Positions 1 to 6,402 of a DNA stretch of 16,608 nucleotides are shown in pieces. The translations under genes and the position numbers were made by a program. The notes under the pieces are model-generated. The model had not been told where the DNA came from. It saw only the letters and a list, made by a program, of their open reading frames with translations, and did not search any database. Source of the DNA: Alphaproteobacteria bacterium (lineage in GTDB: Bacteria > Pseudomonadota > Alphaproteobacteria > Rickettsiales > UBA8987); contig JAHFPR010000018.1 of assembly GCA_023269645.1 (NCBI GenBank), forward strand, positions 1-16,608, written 5' to 3'. Position 1 is the first letter of the stretch. Every line of letters starts with the position of its first letter.

Positions 1-440
1 GCTTCATAGCCCTTTTTCGTCAACCCCAGTGTGCGGTCATATTGCCGCCGGAGATTAACGAGCTGCGCCTTGTCGCGCTGGATATTCGCCTGAAGCTGCA
101 CCAGTTGCGCCTGGAGTTCGCGGTCATCAAGCTGGAACAGCAGGTCGCCTTTTTTTACGTTGTCGCCGTCGTGGAAATTCACCGCCGTCACCTGCGAATC
201 CAGCCGCGCGTGCACAGCCACCGCCTCAAACGCCACCACGGAACCCACCGCCTGCGCCGTCAGCTTTATATCCTTTTTCAGTGCCGGAGCGGTAGTCACC
301 GCCACCGGAGCCTGCGCCTGCGATTTCGCGGCATCCGCCTTTCCACCGCCCGCATCGGGACGCAGGAAAAAGTACCACCCGCCTGCAGCCAGCACCGCAA
401 GAACTACCAAAAACTTCAGGCCGCCATGCTTTTTTTTCAT
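1..440 (-). CDS. RND-type efflux periplasmic adaptor (HlyD/membrane fusion family), N-terminal part only
   Basis: Reading leftwards from ATG at 440, the frame stays open to the window edge and gives about 146 residues. A short basic N-terminus (MKKKHGGLK) is followed by one hydrophobic segment at residues 9-27, the expected inner-membrane anchor. A low-complexity linker rich in Ala, Gly and Pro comes next, then a beta-rich stretch around residues 52-112 containing VHARLDSQVTAVNFHDGDNV and KKGDLLFQLDD, the classic barrel-sandwich/lipoyl half-motif of adaptors. An alpha-helical hairpin start follows (ELQAQLVQLQANIQRDKAQL). Proteins of this family bridge an inner-membrane RND or ABC pump and an outer-membrane channel. 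The start lies 1 nt after the marR stop, and its ribosome site GGAGAA lies inside the last marR codons, so the two are translationally coupled. The pump gene is presumably beyond the left edge; the substrate cannot be read from this fragment. Confidence 0.88.
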   Translation of the reverse strand, partial: MKKKHGGLKFLVVLAVLAAGGWYFFLRPDAGGGKADAAKSQAQAPVAVTTAPALKKDIKLTAQAVGSVVAFEAVAVHARLDSQVTAVNFHDGDNVKKGDLLFQLDDRELQAQLVQLQANIQRDKAQLVNLRRQYDRTLGLTKKGYE

Positions 441-441
441 G

Positions 442-912
442 TTATTCTCCTGCCTCTGTTTCTACGCGCAGAATGGCGATAGTATTCGCCTTGATGCGCG
501 CGAGATATTTCACTAACGCCGCGTGTTCCTGTTCAGTGAAACCGGAAAGCGCATCCCGCCGCAATGTCAGCGAAATCGCGCGCATTTCCTGCACGATGCC
601 CTTCACTTTTTCCGTAAGATACACCTGATTCGCGCGGCGATCCTCCGGATCCTGCCTGCGTTCAACCCACCCCGCTTTTGTCATGCGATCCAGCAGGCGC
701 GCAAGGGTAATCGGCTCCACCTCCATTTTATCCGCAAGCTGCGCCTGCCGCATACCGGGGTTGCGGCGCAGAATCGCAAGCGCGTGCCACTGGGAACGCG
801 TGAGCTTCAGATGCTGCGCCCTGCGGTCGAAACATTTGCGCATCTGGTGCGCCACCTCATGCAGCAGCAATGCTTCGTTGGTCGCGTCATTATCGCCTGC
901 AAGCCATGTCAT
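442..912 (-). CDS. MarR-family transcriptional regulator
   Basis: The protein has 156 residues, normal for MarR. It shows the winged-helix layout: an N-terminal dimerisation helix (about residues 12-38), a helix-turn-helix around 53-85 (MRQAQLADKMEVEPITLARLLDRM), and the wing with the family signature RRQDPEDRRANQVYLT at about 90-105, followed by two C-terminal dimerisation helices. Such proteins are dimeric repressors that leave DNA on binding phenolic or lipophilic ligands. Its stop codon is 1 nt from the start of an RND adaptor gene, so it probably regulates its own efflux operon. A good sigma-70-like promoter and an imperfect palindrome lie immediately upstream. The start chosen is the ATG at 912, about 20 nt after the predicted transcription start; no strong Shine-Dalgarno is visible. 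The inducing ligand is unknown. Confidence 0.93.
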   Translation of the reverse strand: MTWLAGDNDATNEALLLHEVAHQMRKCFDRRAQHLKLTRSQWHALAILRRNPGMRQAQLADKMEVEPITLARLLDRMTKAGWVERRQDPEDRRANQVYLTEKVKGIVQEMRAISLTLRRDALSGFTEQEHAALVKYLARIKANTIAILRVETEAGE

Positions 913-939
913 AATGCTTTATTTCCAGGTTGAGCGGGT

Positions 940-968
940 ATTTTACCATGCCTTGCTTATAATAACAA
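940..968 (-). promoter_or_regulatory. Predicted sigma-70-type promoter of the marR-adaptor operon
   Basis: Read on the minus strand, TTGTTA (968-963) and TAAAAT (945-940) are separated by exactly 17 nt. The expected transcription start is near 933, about 20 nt before the marR ATG. The assignment rests on consensus matching only. Confidence 0.5.
953..968. promoter_or_regulatory. Possible MarR operator (imperfect palindrome)
   Basis: The 16-mer TTGCTTATAATAACAA has outer arms TTG/CAA and 10 of 16 positions are symmetric. It covers the -35 box of the marR promoter, which is where an autorepressor would bind. MarR proteins commonly recognise 16-20 bp palindromes of this type; binding itself is inferred. 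Confidence 0.35.
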
Positions 969-986
969 TACTTAGGGATAGTAAAA

Positions 987-1012
987 CCCCTCCCCCGCAC
1001 ACGGGAGAGGGG
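987..1012. repeat. Solo GC-rich hairpin, relative of the intergenic repeat family
   Basis: The arms CCCCTCCCCCG and CGGGAGAGGGG flank a CACA loop, with one mismatch in 11 pairs. The sequence closely matches the terminal hairpin of the larger element at 8727-8748, suggesting a decayed or solo copy. It lies between the divergent marR and receiver-HATPase genes. There is no convincing T-tract in either direction for a gene that would need termination here. Confidence 0.65.
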
Positions 1013-1121
1013 AAAAAAATGTACTGGCAGCATCGTCATTATTTACATTTTACAATTATAGGTTGCATATTTAGTTCTCCTTCCGCTATTCTTCCCGCTG
1101 GAATCACCCGATGAGCAGAAA

Positions 1122-2042
1122 ATGCAGGCACAGGAAAGCACCATCCTTATCGTAGACGATGAAGCCGTGAATATCGAACTGCTGGAGGAAACCCTCAGGA
1201 ATGCCGGATACACCAACCTGTTCAGCTTCAGCAATCCACAAAACGCCATGCAGATGCTGGAACGGGAGGCCGGGAAAATCGACCTCGTTTTACTGGACTG
1301 GATGATGCCGGGGATGGACGGCCTCACGTTCCTCTCCCGCATGAAGCAACGCCCGGAGATGCACGATATTCCGGTGATCATGCAAACAGCTCTCACTACA
1401 CGCGAGCGCATGGTCGAAGGCATCAACGCCGGGGTGTATTATTACCTCACCAAGCCCTACGACGAACGCATACTGATTTCAGTCGTGCGGGCGGCACTGG
1501 AAAACCGCAAGAGTATGCTGCAGCTCCGCAGCAAAGCGCGGCAGTATGAGAAAATCCTCCATCTTTTTCAGGAAATGCACATTGAGTTGCACACACTGGA
1601 AGAAGCGCAGGACATCGCCGCACTGCTCGCCAACTGCTTCCCCGATCCGGATCGCGTGGTGTTCGGGATTTCCGAAATGCTTATCAACGCAATCGAACAC
1701 GGCAATCTGTGCATCGGGTATGAGGAAAAAACCACACTCCTGCTTCAGGGAACGTGGGAGCAGGAAGTAACGCGAAGACTTACCCTGCCCGAATGCCGGC
1801 ATAAAAAAGTTTCCCTCCACTTCACGCGCACGTTGGAGGAAATCACGCTGACCATCCGCGACGAAGGCATCGGCTTCGAGTGGCAGCCATTCCTTGAAAT
1901 CCAGCCCTCACGCGCCACGCATATCCACGGACGCGGCATCGCCGTCGCCCGGAAACTTTCCTTCGATACAGTACGTTACCTTGGCTCCGGCAATGAGGTG
2001 ATGTGCAGCGTGCGGATGGAGAACCTGTCACCAAGTATCTAA
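1122..2042 (+). CDS. Response regulator with receiver domain fused to a GHKL ATPase (anti-sigma-factor-kinase-like) domain
   Basis: The 306-residue protein has two domains. Residues 7-125 are a CheY-like receiver with the acidic pocket in ILIVDDE, phospho-acceptor Asp59 (LVLLDWMMPGMDG), Thr89 in the usual Ser/Thr position and Lys111 (YYLTKP). After a probable helical linker (127-165), residues 175-300 form a HATPase domain of the RsbW/SpoIIAB type: N-box EMLINAIEHGN with Asn189, G1 box RDEGIGF at 246-252 and G2 box HGRGIAVARKL at 269-279. No histidine phospho-acceptor (DHp) domain is visible, so this is not a conventional sensor kinase; phosphorylation of the receiver probably controls a protein serine kinase or anti-sigma activity. 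Its substrate (an anti-anti-sigma factor or PP2C partner) is not in the window. The Shine-Dalgarno is weak. A truncated hemoglobin gene follows after 26 nt on the same strand. Confidence 0.85.
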   Translation: MQAQESTILIVDDEAVNIELLEETLRNAGYTNLFSFSNPQNAMQMLEREAGKIDLVLLDWMMPGMDGLTFLSRMKQRPEMHDIPVIMQTALTTRERMVEGINAGVYYYLTKPYDERILISVVRAALENRKSMLQLRSKARQYEKILHLFQEMHIELHTLEEAQDIAALLANCFPDPDRVVFGISEMLINAIEHGNLCIGYEEKTTLLLQGTWEQEVTRRLTLPECRHKKVSLHFTRTLEEITLTIRDEGIGFEWQPFLEIQPSRATHIHGRGIAVARKLSFDTVRYLGSGNEVMCSVRMENLSPSI

Positions 2043-2068
2043 TTTCATCAACCAAAAAGGAGCCTGCC

Positions 2069-2437
2069 ATGCAGAAAACCATCTATGACCGCCTCGGCGG
2101 AAAAGAAGCCATCAACGCTGTAGTCAGCAGATTCTATGAGAAAATCCAGGCGGATAAAAGCCTCGCCAGGTTTTTCGAGAATACCAACATGGATTATCTG
2201 CGCAAGAGCCAGGCGGCGTTTATGACAATGGCACTCGGCGGCCCGAATGAATATAAGGGTGCGAATATGCGGGATGCCCACGCGCGGCTGGTTTCAGACG
2301 GGCTTGCCCAGAAGCATTTTGATACAGTAGCCGGGCATCTGATCGCCACGCTCAGGGAATTCAAAATTCCCGATTCCCTGATTGACGAAACCATCGCCGT
2401 CGTCGCCACCACGCACAATGACGTGCTGGGATTGTAA
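2069..2437 (+). CDS. Group I truncated hemoglobin (2-on-2 globin)
   Basis: This is a 122-residue heme protein of the usual size for TrHb1. Visible hallmarks are the N-terminal YDRLGGKEAI, the B-helix FY pair with Tyr23 at B10 (distal ligand contact), the GGPNEYKGANMRDAHARL block with proximal His71 (F8), and QKHFDTVAGHL in the G helix. Gln48 sits in the distal E helix. These proteins bind O2 and NO and are associated with NO detoxification or redox signalling. The start is set by AAGGAG about 6 nt upstream of the ATG at 2069; an extension to 2003 would run through the end of the preceding gene. It follows the receiver-HATPase gene by 26 nt and may be cotranscribed with it, suggesting, as inference only, a link to gas or redox sensing. 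Confidence 0.93.
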   Translation: MQKTIYDRLGGKEAINAVVSRFYEKIQADKSLARFFENTNMDYLRKSQAAFMTMALGGPNEYKGANMRDAHARLVSDGLAQKHFDTVAGHLIATLREFKIPDSLIDETIAVVATTHNDVLGL

Positions 2438-2443
2438 GTTCTT

Positions 2444-2509
2444 GTCATCCTGAGCATAGCGAAGGATCTCAGGCGGCGGGAGATCCTTCGCCCTTCGGCT
2501 CAGGATGAC
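2444..2509. repeat. Long two-tier intergenic inverted repeat
   Basis: The outer arms GTCATCCTGAGC (2444-2455) and GCTCAGGATGAC (2498-2509) are perfect over 12 bp. The inner arms CGAAGGATCTC (2460-2470) and GAGATCCTTCG (2480-2490) are perfect over 11 bp, around a 9-nt loop. The hairpin lies just after the hemoglobin stop and 46 nt before bioA. Similar TGTCATCCTGAGC palindromes are familiar as dispersed intergenic repeats in other bacteria. With no T-tract it may be a repeat acting as a 3'-end structure rather than a classical terminator. Confidence 0.8.
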
Positions 2510-2555
2510 AATCCCCGTCTGGACAGGCGCGGGCAGTCCGGTGTATTGCTAGCCC

Positions 2556-3827
2556 ATGAAAGATTCTGCTCCTTCCTGGCTCTCTGCCGGGCTGCCGCAT
2601 CTGTGGCTGCCCTACGCGCAGATGAAAACCGCGCTGCCCCCCCTGCCCGTGGTGTCGGCGGAAGGCTGCCGCATCCGGCTGGCCGACGGGCGGGAACTGG
2701 TGGACGGTATCGCCTCGTGGTGGAGTATGTGCCACGGCTACCGCCATCCGCACATCGTTTCCGCGATGGAAAAGCAACTGCACACCCTCTCCCACATCAT
2801 GTTCGGCGGGCTGGCGCACGAACCCGCCTGCACACTCGCCACGCGGCTCTCCGCTATCGCACCCGCAGGCCTCTCCCGCGTTTTTTTCTCGGATTCCGGA
2901 TCGGTGGCGGTGGAAGTCGCCATGAAAATGGCGGTGCAGTTCTGGTATAACAAGGGCGAACGCAAGCGCAACAAATTCCTGTGTTTCCGCCACGCCTATC
3001 ACGGCGATACAATGGGCGCGATGTCGCTCGCCGAGGCGGAGGATTCCATGCACAAGGCCTTCGCGCACTACACGCCGAAGCAATACATCGTGGATATTCC
3101 CTCGGATGAATATGGCTTCGGGGAGTTCGAGGCACTGCTCGGCTCCATTGCGAAAACCGTGGCGGGGATGGTGATCGAACCGCTGGTACAGGGCGCGGGC
3201 GGCATGAAGTTCCACAGCCCGGACGTGCTCGCGGAACTGCACCGCATCTGCAAGCAATATGACATCCTGTTCATCGCAGATGAAATCGCCACGGGGTTCG
3301 GGCGCACCGGATCGCTGTTCGCCTGCGCGGAAGCTGGCATTGCGCCGGATATGCTCTGCCTGGGCAAGGCGTTGACGGGCGGGCATATCGGGCTGGCGGC
3401 CACGCTCGCCACGGAGGAAATTTTTGCTGCGTTCCTCTCGGACGACCCCGCCTTTGCGCTGATGCACGGCCCCACCTTCATGGCGAATCCGCTGGCCTGC
3501 GCCGCCGCGAACGCCTCGCTGGATTTGTTCGAGCGGGAGCCGCGCCTTCGCCAGGTGGAGGCCATCGAGCGGCAATTGCTGGAGGAGCTGGAACCCTGCC
3601 GGAAGATGCCGGGTGTGCTGGACGTGCGTGTGCGCGGGGCCATCGGCGTGGTGCAGATCGAGAATATGGATAGCGCAAAACGCCGCGCGCTCCATCAAAA
3701 ACTGATTGCGGAAGGCGTGTGGCTGAGGCCGATGGAGGATGTGCTCTATATCCTCCCGCCGCTCACGATTACCCCGGAAGAACTTGCAATGCTGACGGGC
3801 GCAGCGCGGAAGGTGCTCAGCACCTAG
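2556..3827 (+). CDS. bioA: Adenosylmethionine-8-amino-7-oxononanoate aminotransferase
   Basis: The 423-residue PLP enzyme is of typical BioA length. It transfers the amino group of S-adenosylmethionine to 8-amino-7-oxononanoate to give 7,8-diaminononanoate, the penultimate intermediate before dethiobiotin in biotin synthesis, in the cytosol. Visible motifs: HLWLPYAQM at 15-23, the substrate-site WWS at 55-57, PLP phosphate loop SDSGSVAVEVAMK at 112-124, ring-stacking Tyr148 in AYHGDTMG, Asp242 in ADEIATGFGRTG, Schiff-base Lys271 in LCLGKALTGG, and HGPTFMANPLACAAA at 304-318. The WWS and HGPTFMANP motifs separate BioA from other class III aminotransferases. An in-frame TAG at 2550-2552 makes 2556 the first possible ATG; no clear Shine-Dalgarno precedes it. 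The final 4 nt overlap the convergent higA. No bioB, bioF, bioC or bioD is present in the window. Confidence 0.94.
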   Translation: MKDSAPSWLSAGLPHLWLPYAQMKTALPPLPVVSAEGCRIRLADGRELVDGIASWWSMCHGYRHPHIVSAMEKQLHTLSHIMFGGLAHEPACTLATRLSAIAPAGLSRVFFSDSGSVAVEVAMKMAVQFWYNKGERKRNKFLCFRHAYHGDTMGAMSLAEAEDSMHKAFAHYTPKQYIVDIPSDEYGFGEFEALLGSIAKTVAGMVIEPLVQGAGGMKFHSPDVLAELHRICKQYDILFIADEIATGFGRTGSLFACAEAGIAPDMLCLGKALTGGHIGLAATLATEEIFAAFLSDDPAFALMHGPTFMANPLACAAANASLDLFEREPRLRQVEAIERQLLEELEPCRKMPGVLDVRVRGAIGVVQIENMDSAKRRALHQKLIAEGVWLRPMEDVLYILPPLTITPEELAMLTGAARKVLST

Positions 3828-4135
3828 CGGCAGACGGATTGAACGCCCAAATCCAATGGCATGATTTTCGCCACCTGCGGAGCGATTTTCCGCTTCGCTT
3901 CCATCGTATCAAAAGCGTTCTGCAGGCGCAGGAAATAGCCTTCCGAAAGCCGGAAAAATTTGCACAGGCGCAAATCCGTATCCGCAGTAATATCCCGTGT
4001 CCCGTTTACGATAGCATGGATGCGGTTGCGCGGCACACCCAGAGCATCCGCCAGGTGATTCTGACTTATGCCGATTTCTGTCAGAAATTCCTCTTTCAGG
4101 ATTTCGCCCGGATGCGGATTTTTAAGCTCTCCCAT
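3824..4135 (-). CDS. higA: HigA-family antitoxin, XRE-type helix-turn-helix
   Basis: The 103-residue protein starts with the HigA signature HPGEILKEEFL (8-18). A helix-turn-helix follows at about 23-45 (SQNHLADALGVPRNRIHAIV), then NGTRDITADTDLRLCKFF, the characteristic HigA/VapI continuation. The antitoxin neutralises the upstream-encoded RelE-fold toxin and autoregulates the operon by DNA binding. TAAGGAG ends 5 nt before the ATG and lies in the 13-nt gap after the higB stop, so the pair is translated from one message. The last 25 residues beyond LQNAFD are longer than in minimal HigA proteins. The 3' end overlaps the convergent bioA stop by 4 nt. Confidence 0.92.
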   Translation of the reverse strand: MGELKNPHPGEILKEEFLTEIGISQNHLADALGVPRNRIHAIVNGTRDITADTDLRLCKFFRLSEGYFLRLQNAFDTMEAKRKIAPQVAKIMPLDLGVQSVCR

Positions 4136-4148
4136 AACTTCTCCTTAC

Positions 4149-4430
4149 TTAGTGATAATCCACTATGGCAACGTCCGTTGCCTTTCCGTCACGCCATGTA
4201 AAACAAATGCGCCATTGCCGATTGATGCGAATGCTCATTTGTCCTTTTTTATCGCCTTTCAGCATTTCCAGATTATTGCCGGGCGGATTTTTCAGGTCTT
4301 CGGGTATAAGCGCAGCATCAAGCTGGCGGAGCTTCCTTAATGCCCGATCCTGAATATCGCGCGGAAAAACCCGGCTTGTTCTGCCTTCCCAGATTTCCTG
4401 GGTATTTTTACACTTGAACGATACTATCAT
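4149..4430 (-). CDS. higB: HigB-family RelE/ParE-superfamily mRNA interferase toxin
   Basis: Starting at the ATG at 4430, the 93-residue protein begins MIVSFKCKNTQEIWEG, the canonical HigB opening. It continues through RVFPRDIQDRALRKLRQLD (21-39), KNPPGNNLEMLKGD (47-60), the strand pair SIRINRQWRICFTW (66-79) and the terminal VDYH. HigB toxins cut mRNA on the ribosome and inhibit growth unless bound by HigA. The gene order, toxin before antitoxin, is typical of higBA. A TTG at 4454 would add eight residues without family support, so the ATG is preferred. No good Shine-Dalgarno precedes it. The gene begins 27 nt after the LOG-like gene ends on the same strand. Confidence 0.92.
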   Translation of the reverse strand: MIVSFKCKNTQEIWEGRTSRVFPRDIQDRALRKLRQLDAALIPEDLKNPPGNNLEMLKGDKKGQMSIRINRQWRICFTWRDGKATDVAIVDYH

Positions 4431-4454
4431 AACATGGTATGTGGTACGTATCAA
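4426..4454 (-). promoter_or_regulatory. Near-consensus sigma-70-like promoter whose -10 box overlaps the higB start codon
   Basis: On the minus strand TTGATA (4454-4449) and TATGAT (4431-4426) are separated by 17 nt. The -10 hexamer contains the higB ATG, so transcription would start near 4419, inside the toxin gene. The spacer holds ACATACCATGT (arms ACAT/ATGT) and an imperfect 12-bp palindrome, which are possible HigA operator half-sites. Confidence 0.45.
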
Positions 4455-4457
4455 GTA

Positions 4458-5522
4458 TTATTTTATTACCTTCCGGATCGCCGGAATCGCGTCGCCCGCG
4501 CTTGCCACCACGATGCACTCGCCGAGCGCGCCGTGATGCTCCAGCATGGAGATCAGTGGATCCCAGAAGCGGCCTTGCATTCCGCCGCCGATTTCCCGGT
4601 TCACGATCACGATGGGCTTGCCCTCCATCAGCTCATGTTTCTGCGCTTTCAGCAGCACCAGTGCCAGCACTTCCTGCACCGTACCCAGGCCGCCCGGCAT
4701 AATGACGAAGGCATGGGAACGCGCGATCATCACCTCCATGCGCGTGTAAATATCGGCGCGCGGCCAGAATTCGGCGAGGCCGTCCGGCAGGCCTTCCATC
4801 GCAATAATGTGCGGCACGTTGGAACCCGCCGACCATCCACCACGGCTGGCGCAGCCCGCCACCACCTGCCCCATCGTACCCGTTTTCCCTGCGCCAGAGA
4901 TGCAGCCCCAGCCTTCCTCCGCCAGCGCGCGGCCAAGATCAAACCCTTCGCGCAGGTAATCTTCCTTGCTGATACTCGCCGAGCAGAATACGCACACGCT
5001 GAAGGATGGCCTGGAGATACCCGGCTTATGCACCACCTCGCCGTGCTGCACCTCGAAAATGTCCGGCTCGCTGTGGGGTGTGTGGGGCTTTTCCTCGTAG
5101 CCGCGCTCCAGCACCCGGATGACTTCCTTCGGCCCCGCGACGACATCGAAAAACGTGCGCGCCTCCTGCTTCACCGTGCCCGCCTTGTGCAGATGATCAA
5201 TCAGGGCGGAAAAAACATCCCAGGAATTATCGCTGTTCTGGATAACTGCAGGCTTGCCGAGCAAGTCCTTGTCGTTCGTCTGGTGACCGACGAAAATGGA
5301 GGCGGCCTGGAACATATCCTCCAGTGCCGCGCCGGGGGTGAACACGAACGCATCCGACTCGATGATCTTCTGCTGGATGTTCCCCAGCGTGATGACCTGA
5401 TCGCCGTTGCCGTTATAAATATCCCATCCCGCCTCGAACAAGCGGTAGAGGAGCTTGGCGCGCGCCTTGCGGCTGGGGTCTTTCTTTCCCGCGACACGTC
5501 CGGAGAGTCTTGCTGTGGGCAT
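4458..5522 (-). CDS. LOG-family (lysine decarboxylase-like) Rossmann protein with two lobes
   Basis: The protein has 354 residues, about twice the length of a standard LOG protein. The C-terminal half (about 172-354) is a recognisable LOG/SLOG-type domain: VCVFCSAS, SGAGKTGTMGQVV (209-221, the nucleotide-binding turn), RMEVMIARSHAFVIM and the signature PGGLGTVQE (276-284). The N-terminal half looks like a second, degenerate copy: ESDAFVFTPGAALEDM (55-70) aligns with the signature region but lacks the paired glycines and GT. LOG proteins are phosphoribohydrolases that release the base from nucleoside monophosphates; annotations as lysine decarboxylase are historical. The start ATG at 5522 has AAGGAT about 6 nt upstream. 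It lies between the restriction-modification pair and higBA, all on the same strand. The substrate and the role of the N-terminal lobe are unknown. Confidence 0.8.
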   Translation of the reverse strand: MPTARLSGRVAGKKDPSRKARAKLLYRLFEAGWDIYNGNGDQVITLGNIQQKIIESDAFVFTPGAALEDMFQAASIFVGHQTNDKDLLGKPAVIQNSDNSWDVFSALIDHLHKAGTVKQEARTFFDVVAGPKEVIRVLERGYEEKPHTPHSEPDIFEVQHGEVVHKPGISRPSFSVCVFCSASISKEDYLREGFDLGRALAEEGWGCISGAGKTGTMGQVVAGCASRGGWSAGSNVPHIIAMEGLPDGLAEFWPRADIYTRMEVMIARSHAFVIMPGGLGTVQEVLALVLLKAQKHELMEGKPIVIVNREIGGGMQGRFWDPLISMLEHHGALGECIVVASAGDAIPAIRKVIK

Positions 5523-5571
5523 TTGTATCCTTGGTTAATGTATGTCCGTTAAAAACTTCAACACCCTCTCC

Positions 5572-6399
5572 TTATCCTGGAATAGATGCGTTAATAACAT
5601 CGTTATTGCTGTATTTCACCACCACCTCGAATCTCTGGAATGAGCCGCTCACGGTAAGCGTGTTCAGTGTTTGCAGAAAATTTCCGGCGGCACTTGTGGA
5701 AGAGAATTTATGCTGCTCGCCGAACAGAGGAATAATCACGATATATTCAATCGCCCTGTCCAGACTTATTCTCAACCGCACGAAAAATTTCTCAATGGAG
5801 GTTTGATTCAACCGCACCAGATTGTCTTTAAGGGATTGCCCTTCGGCTGTCGGCAATTTTTGAATTTTCTCGATGCATTCCTCAAAAAGAATATCCGGCG
5901 TATCCTCATCAAAAGCCACATTTATGCCAACATCCGCAAACGCAGATATGATCGATCCATAGGGGAAATAGAGTATTTCAAATCCTAGCGAGCGTAACTG
6001 TTCTAGCGATGGAGCGGTAAATTCTCCGGCCAGAATCGCGCCAAGGAAGGGTTTGTCGGAGTAATATAATTCTGCAATGGGAAGCAAGGCTCCCTGAATT
6101 TCCTGCACCTTATTTTTGGAATGTTTTGTGTATCTTCTCCACGCCGCCTCGATAAACGCCAGAGGAACCCCCAACGTATTGGTGGAACCCCCTTTTTCTA
6201 TGACAAAATCCAAATCATGGGCATTGCCGTATTTATCCTTCCATGTCACTTTCCTGCCCGCTCTTGCTTTGCCACGGATGCCTTTTTTATCAAGGTAAAG
6301 TTTCCTCTCATCGCAAAACGACTGCAGTGCCGGAAGTAGTATCTCTTCAAGCAGATGGCCAATAATCTGGCCGAATTTATGAGATGGAGATTCAGCCAC
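5572..6399 (-). CDS. Probable type II restriction endonuclease (PD-(D/E)XK-like), partner of the upstream methyltransferase
   Basis: The 275-residue protein begins with GTG at 6399, 3 nt after the methyltransferase stop, with AAAGGA about 6 nt upstream. The only region resembling a nuclease core is HDLDFVIEKGG (61-71), followed by VPLAFIEAAWRRYTKH (78-93) and KVQEIQGALLPIAELYY (97-113). The DLD acidic pair, then a hydrophobic strand ending in Glu84, and the Gln99/Glu100 helix match the order of a PD-(D/E)XK site. However, the position usually held by Lys (two after Glu84) is Ala86; Arg88, Arg89 or Lys92 may substitute. The family name is not recognised with certainty. Coupling to a methyltransferase makes a restriction function the best guess. 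Base composition is more AT-rich than in neighbouring housekeeping genes, consistent with horizontal acquisition. Recognition sequence unknown. Confidence 0.68.
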   Translation of the reverse strand: MAESPSHKFGQIIGHLLEEILLPALQSFCDERKLYLDKKGIRGKARAGRKVTWKDKYGNAHDLDFVIEKGGSTNTLGVPLAFIEAAWRRYTKHSKNKVQEIQGALLPIAELYYSDKPFLGAILAGEFTAPSLEQLRSLGFEILYFPYGSIISAFADVGINVAFDEDTPDILFEECIEKIQKLPTAEGQSLKDNLVRLNQTSIEKFFVRLRISLDRAIEYIVIIPLFGEQHKFSSTSAAGNFLQTLNTLTVSGSFQRFEVVVKYSNNDVINASIPG

Positions 6400-6402
6400 G
6401 CA

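Noticed and set aside
2469..3698. A 409-codon minus-strand open frame opposite bioA
   Set aside because: Rich in His and Arg, with no domain, and fully overlapped by a gene with all BioA motifs.
4431..4454. TTG at 4454 as the higB start
   Set aside because: The extra eight residues are outside the family's usual MIxSF start and coincide with the TTGATA promoter hexamer.
4434..5552. A 372-codon plus-strand open frame opposite the LOG-like gene
   Set aside because: His/Arg/Ala-rich shadow of a gene whose PGGLGTVQE motif is unambiguous.
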